A stretch of 15,009 bases of DNA, taken from JBLHKS01 sp047620505. GTDB lineage: Bacteria; Verrucomicrobiota; Verrucomicrobiia; Verrucomicrobiales; DEV007. The translations under genes and the position numbers were made by a program. The notes beneath the pieces are model-generated. The model was not told the DNA's origin and did no database searches. It worked only from the letters and a program-made list of their open reading frames with translations. Of this stretch, positions 12,045 to 15,009 are shown piece by piece (position 1 is the stretch's first letter; each line of letters opens with the position of its first letter). The stretch covers positions 1 through 15,009 of the forward strand of contig JBLHKS010000172.1 of the NCBI GenBank assembly GCA_047620505.1, written 5' to 3'.

Positions 12045-15009
12045 AGCCGTTCGGCTCGGGCGCAAAACCTCGGCGCATCGTGTTTTCCGTAACGACTCTT
12101 GGAATCGTGAACTGCTGCAAATAATCGGGCCCGCCTACTTTCGAGCCGACGCCTGACATCGCCGCGCCGCCGAAAGCTTGGCGGCCAACGATTGCGCCGG
12201 TACAAGCGCGATTGAGATAAAGATTTCCGACATCAAACTCTCGCCGTGCCTGATCCAAGTGCGACGGCGTGCGACTAAAAACAGCTCCAGTCAACGCGTA
12301 GTCGCTTCGGTTCGCCCAATCGATCGCCTGATCAAAATCGCGCGCGACCATCACCGAAAGCACTGGCCCGAAGATCTCGTTCTGTGCGGTTTCGTGGCCA
12401 GGTTGGATGTGATCGACAATTGTGATAGGAGCATAATAGGCCGGCTTTTCTTCGCTATCTTCGGGCGGCAGCGGAGGAGGGGAGCCTTGAAAAATCAGCC
12501 TCCCCTCGCGACCGGCGTTGATCGCGGCCTTGAGGATCCGCATCTGCGCTTTCTCATCGATCATCGCGCCCATGTCATACTCTGGATCTTCAGACGGGCC
12601 GAGTTTCCAGCTGCTGGCCGCTTCGCAAAGCCGCTGGCGGAATCGTTCAAAAACTGAATCCACGACGATCACCCGCGAGCAGGCTGAACTCTTCTGCCCC
12701 TGGAAACCGAAGGCTGATCGGAGGACCGCAGGCACCGCTTGGTCAAGATCCGCATCGTCATCAATGATAATAGCGTTTTTTCCGCCCATCTCCGCGATGA
12801 CGCGTTTCACATGGCGCTGAAACGGATGAACGACGGCTGCGCGCTCGATGATCCGAAGGCCGGTTTCGCGCGATCCGCTAAACGCGATTGTGGCCACGTC
12901 AGGGTGATCGACGAGAGTATCGCCGATCACTCCTTCATGGCCGGGGACGTAATTGAAAACACCGCCGGGCAGGCCCGCTTCGCGGAAAAGATCGACGAGC
13001 AGCCATCCGTTCAGCGCGGACTGGCTGGACGGCTTGTAGACAACCGTGTTACCGGTCACCACAGCCGCCGCAGCCATGCCTACGCTAATCGCTAACGGGA
13101 AATTCCACGGCGCGATGACTGAACAGACGCCCCTGGGGAGGTAGGTGAGGTCGTTTCGCTCGCCCAGCAGCTGCTGGAGGGGATTTAACCCTGCGAGGCG
13201 TTCAGCATCGGCCGCGTAATAATTTAAGAAATCGATCGCTTCGTCGACATCAGCAGTTGCTTCGCTCCACTGCTTGCCTACTTCGAGAACCTGCCAGGCC
13301 GCGTGTTTCCAGCGTCGGCGTTCTAATAGAGTTGCGGCTTTCCGGAGAATTTCCGACCGCTCACTAACGGGTGTCTTTGACCATTCTTTGAAAGCTGTTT
13401 TCGCAGCTGCGATCGCTTGTTCGGCTTCGTCGACTCCTGCTAAGCAAAAACTGCCGAGAACTTCACTTGGCCGATTGGGATTTACCGACTCCACGACCTC
13501 ATCGGTCGGCTGGACGACGCCGCCAATTGAAAGTGGGCGCGCAAAGCCGGACTCTTTTCGGCGAATCTCTGAAAGCGCCTCGCGCATCTTTTTCCGGTCC
13601 GATTCCTGGGTGAAATCTGCGTTTGGCGCGTTGTGAAACGGCTGCTCGGGCGCATCGTCAGCGATCGGCGGGGATTTCTTCAGTTTTTCCGTCGGGTCGG
13701 CCAGAAGATCAGCTTTCGTCGGTGCTTTCCCGCTGTGGTTGAAGGTGTTGCGAAGGAAACTCTCGTTCGCCGTGGTTTCCAGAATTCTCCGGACGAGATA
13801 GGCCATTCCTGGAACCAGCTCACCAAATGGAGCGTAAATTCGGACGCGTTTCGCGTGTTTCAGAATCGACTGACGCACCGGATCGGCCATTCCGTAAAGA
13901 ACCTGAAATTCGTAGCGGTCAGCCGGGACTCCGTTGACGATCGCGGTCTCCAGGGTGGCTGCGATCGATCGGACGTTGTGCGAAGCGCATTGCAAATAGC
14001 AGAAGTCAGCGTTCTCAAGCGCGACTCGAGTACATTTTTCGAAATTCGCATCTGTTTGCAGTTTGTTCGACCAAACGCGATTCGGCCAACCGTGTTGCTC
14101 AGCTACAATTGTTTCGTAGTCCCAGAAAGCACCTTTGACCAGGCGGATGGAGGACGGCAAGTCGTTCTGCCGCATCCAGAGAAGAAGTTTTCGCAGATCG
14201 GCTTCCGTTTCGCGAAGGTAGGCCTGAAGCACAATTCCAAAATGTGGCCAGGCGGCGAATTTCGGGTTACTCCGGAGTCGGCGGAAGACCTCGAGTGTGA
14301 CCTCCTTATAATTGTAGCTCTCCATGTCGAGGCAAAGCGCCGCGCCGGTCTTCATTGCCTTCTCGGCGATGCGTTCCAGGCGGCTGAGAACGCCTTTGAC
14401 TGAGCCTTCGAAATTTGCAGGGTCGATTTTTGAGTACAGCGCGCTCGGCTTGATCGAAATCTGGGAGACCGGCTGGGTATTCCAATCCTGGTTGCCTTTT
14501 GTCGGAGCCAGCGGAGTGAATTCGGTCTCATCCAGTTTGTCGAGCAGCCGAAGGTAGGTTTCCATTTGGGCGTCCGCTTCGACCTCGCTCACGACGGCTT
14601 CACCGAGCAGATCGCAGACAACAGCGAAGCCGTCTTTTCGAATCGTTTCGACGTTCGTAACGGCTTCAGCTGTGTTTGCGCCGACCATGAATTGACGCGC
14701 GAGAAGCTCGATATTCTTCCGGATCATCCCGCCGAGGAGGACGTTGCCCATCTTGCCAAAGAGCGCGGTGGATTTTGCGCCAACTCGCAGAACAGCAGGG
14801 ATTTCCGTGCCGCCGTCCGCGAAATATTCCTGAATCATCCGCTGCAGCTGCTGGGGCGTCCGAATCGCCGGAAACGCATCGATAAATCGCAACAGCCGAA
14901 GCCGAAAGTCTGGTCGGCTCATCGCCCAGGCCATCAATTTCCCGCTCCACTGCGAAGTGTCGAAAAGCGACGGCCGTTTGGTGCTGATTTCCTCGAACAG
15001 GTTTTCAGC
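12043..15009 (-). CDS. putA: Bifunctional proline dehydrogenase / L-glutamate gamma-semialdehyde dehydrogenase (PutA), N-terminus cut by window
   Basis: PutA oxidises proline to glutamate in two steps (FAD proline dehydrogenase, then NAD P5C dehydrogenase). The frame stays open to the right edge, giving 988 visible residues. The upstream residues (RPSLFDTSQWSGKLMAWAM) match a PutA N-terminal arm, so the gene starts outside the window and is probably the short type of about 1000 residues. The proline dehydrogenase barrel covers about 150-420, with LCLDMESYNYKE, SIRLVKGAFWDYE, FQVLYGMADPVRQ and PGMAYLVRRILETTANESF. The aldehyde dehydrogenase domain covers about 480-985, with IAPWNFPLAI, VYKPSSQSAL, AEMGGKNA (general base E740), EIFGPVLSV and FGGAAMSGVG. 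The nucleophile motif, normally GQKC, reads GQKSSACSR, with S774 encoded by AGT at 12688-12690; the second dehydrogenase step may be impaired. There is no N-terminal ribbon-helix-helix in view. Confidence 0.95.
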   Translation of the reverse strand, partial: AENLFEEISTKRPSLFDTSQWSGKLMAWAMSRPDFRLRLLRFIDAFPAIRTPQQLQRMIQEYFADGGTEIPAVLRVGAKSTALFGKMGNVLLGGMIRKNIELLARQFMVGANTAEAVTNVETIRKDGFAVVCDLLGEAVVSEVEADAQMETYLRLLDKLDETEFTPLAPTKGNQDWNTQPVSQISIKPSALYSKIDPANFEGSVKGVLSRLERIAEKAMKTGAALCLDMESYNYKEVTLEVFRRLRSNPKFAAWPHFGIVLQAYLRETEADLRKLLLWMRQNDLPSSIRLVKGAFWDYETIVAEQHGWPNRVWSNKLQTDANFEKCTRVALENADFCYLQCASHNVRSIAATLETAIVNGVPADRYEFQVLYGMADPVRQSILKHAKRVRIYAPFGELVPGMAYLVRRILETTANESFLRNTFNHSGKAPTKADLLADPTEKLKKSPPIADDAPEQPFHNAPNADFTQESDRKKMREALSEIRRKESGFARPLSIGGVVQPTDEVVESVNPNRPSEVLGSFCLAGVDEAEQAIAAAKTAFKEWSKTPVSERSEILRKAATLLERRRWKHAAWQVLEVGKQWSEATADVDEAIDFLNYYAADAERLAGLNPLQQLLGERNDLTYLPRGVCSVIAPWNFPLAISVGMAAAAVVTGNTVVYKPSSQSALNGWLLVDLFREAGLPGGVFNYVPGHEGVIGDTLVDHPDVATIAFSGSRETGLRIIERAAVVHPFQRHVKRVIAEMGGKNAIIIDDDADLDQAVPAVLRSAFGFQGQKSSACSRVIVVDSVFERFRQRLCEAASSWKLGPSEDPEYDMGAMIDEKAQMRILKAAINAGREGRLIFQGSPPPLPPEDSEEKPAYYAPITIVDHIQPGHETAQNEIFGPVLSVMVARDFDQAIDWANRSDYALTGAVFSRTPSHLDQARREFDVGNLYLNRACTGAIVGRQAFGGAAMSGVGSKVGGPDYLQQFTIPRVVTENTMRRGFAPEPNG

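Noticed and set aside
2793..13416. HIP1-like octamer GCGATCGC
   Set aside because: Only three copies were noticed (2793, 4924, 13409), all inside coding regions and compatible with GATCGC-rich codon use.
13633..14403. 256-codon plus-strand open frame opposite putA
   Set aside because: It lies inside the proline dehydrogenase domain, which is fully conserved on the minus strand.
1..15009. CRISPR arrays, tRNA or rRNA genes, insertion sequences, prophage
   Set aside because: No regularly spaced repeats, RNA gene signatures, transposase frames or phage genes were found on either strand.

Overview
This 15 kb, moderately GC-rich window is a bacterial chromosome segment with 11 protein genes. The likely source is the PVC superphylum, more probably Verrucomicrobiota than Planctomycetota. 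Three things point there: a short ECF-type sigma factor paired with a FecR protein carrying a LamG-like tail, a secreted sulfatase with an accessory C-terminal domain, and few Shine-Dalgarno sequences. No RNA gene, insertion sequence, CRISPR array or phage gene was seen, and no gene-free stretch exceeds about 130 bases.

Left block. The first 655 bases hold the N-terminal part of an EamA/DMT-type membrane transporter on the minus strand, running off the left edge. Divergent from it is a plus-strand run of four closely spaced genes: a class IV aminotransferase, an unusual ClpX-like AAA+ unfoldase, a membrane protein with a degenerate class III cyclase domain, and recR. recR ends tail to tail with the next gene, and the two stop codons share one TTAA.

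Middle block (minus strand). In transcription order: a radical SAM protein with a C-terminal region resembling SPASM, a small hypothetical protein, a sigma-70 factor and its FecR/LamG partner. The last two look like a two-gene sigma/anti-sigma unit. Divergent from the radical SAM gene is a secreted sulfatase with a CAPTR formylglycine motif.

Right block (minus strand). A bifunctional proline dehydrogenase / P5C dehydrogenase (PutA) runs off the right edge. It is followed by a GntR/FadR-type regulator with a likely auto-operator just upstream of its start codon. The order suggests local control of proline catabolism, but the putA promoter lies outside the window.

Points most worth a second look: (1) the expected catalytic cysteine of the PutA aldehyde dehydrogenase domain is serine; (2) the ClpX-like protein has no zinc domain, has its RKH loop replaced, keeps an IGF loop, and appears to carry a second, degenerate copy of the ClpX small domain; (3) the neighbouring cyclase domain has lost several catalytic residues; (4) the octamer GCAGCTGC, often inside CAGCAGCTGCTG, is strongly over-represented, and an identical 15-mer containing it sits directly after two stop codons.
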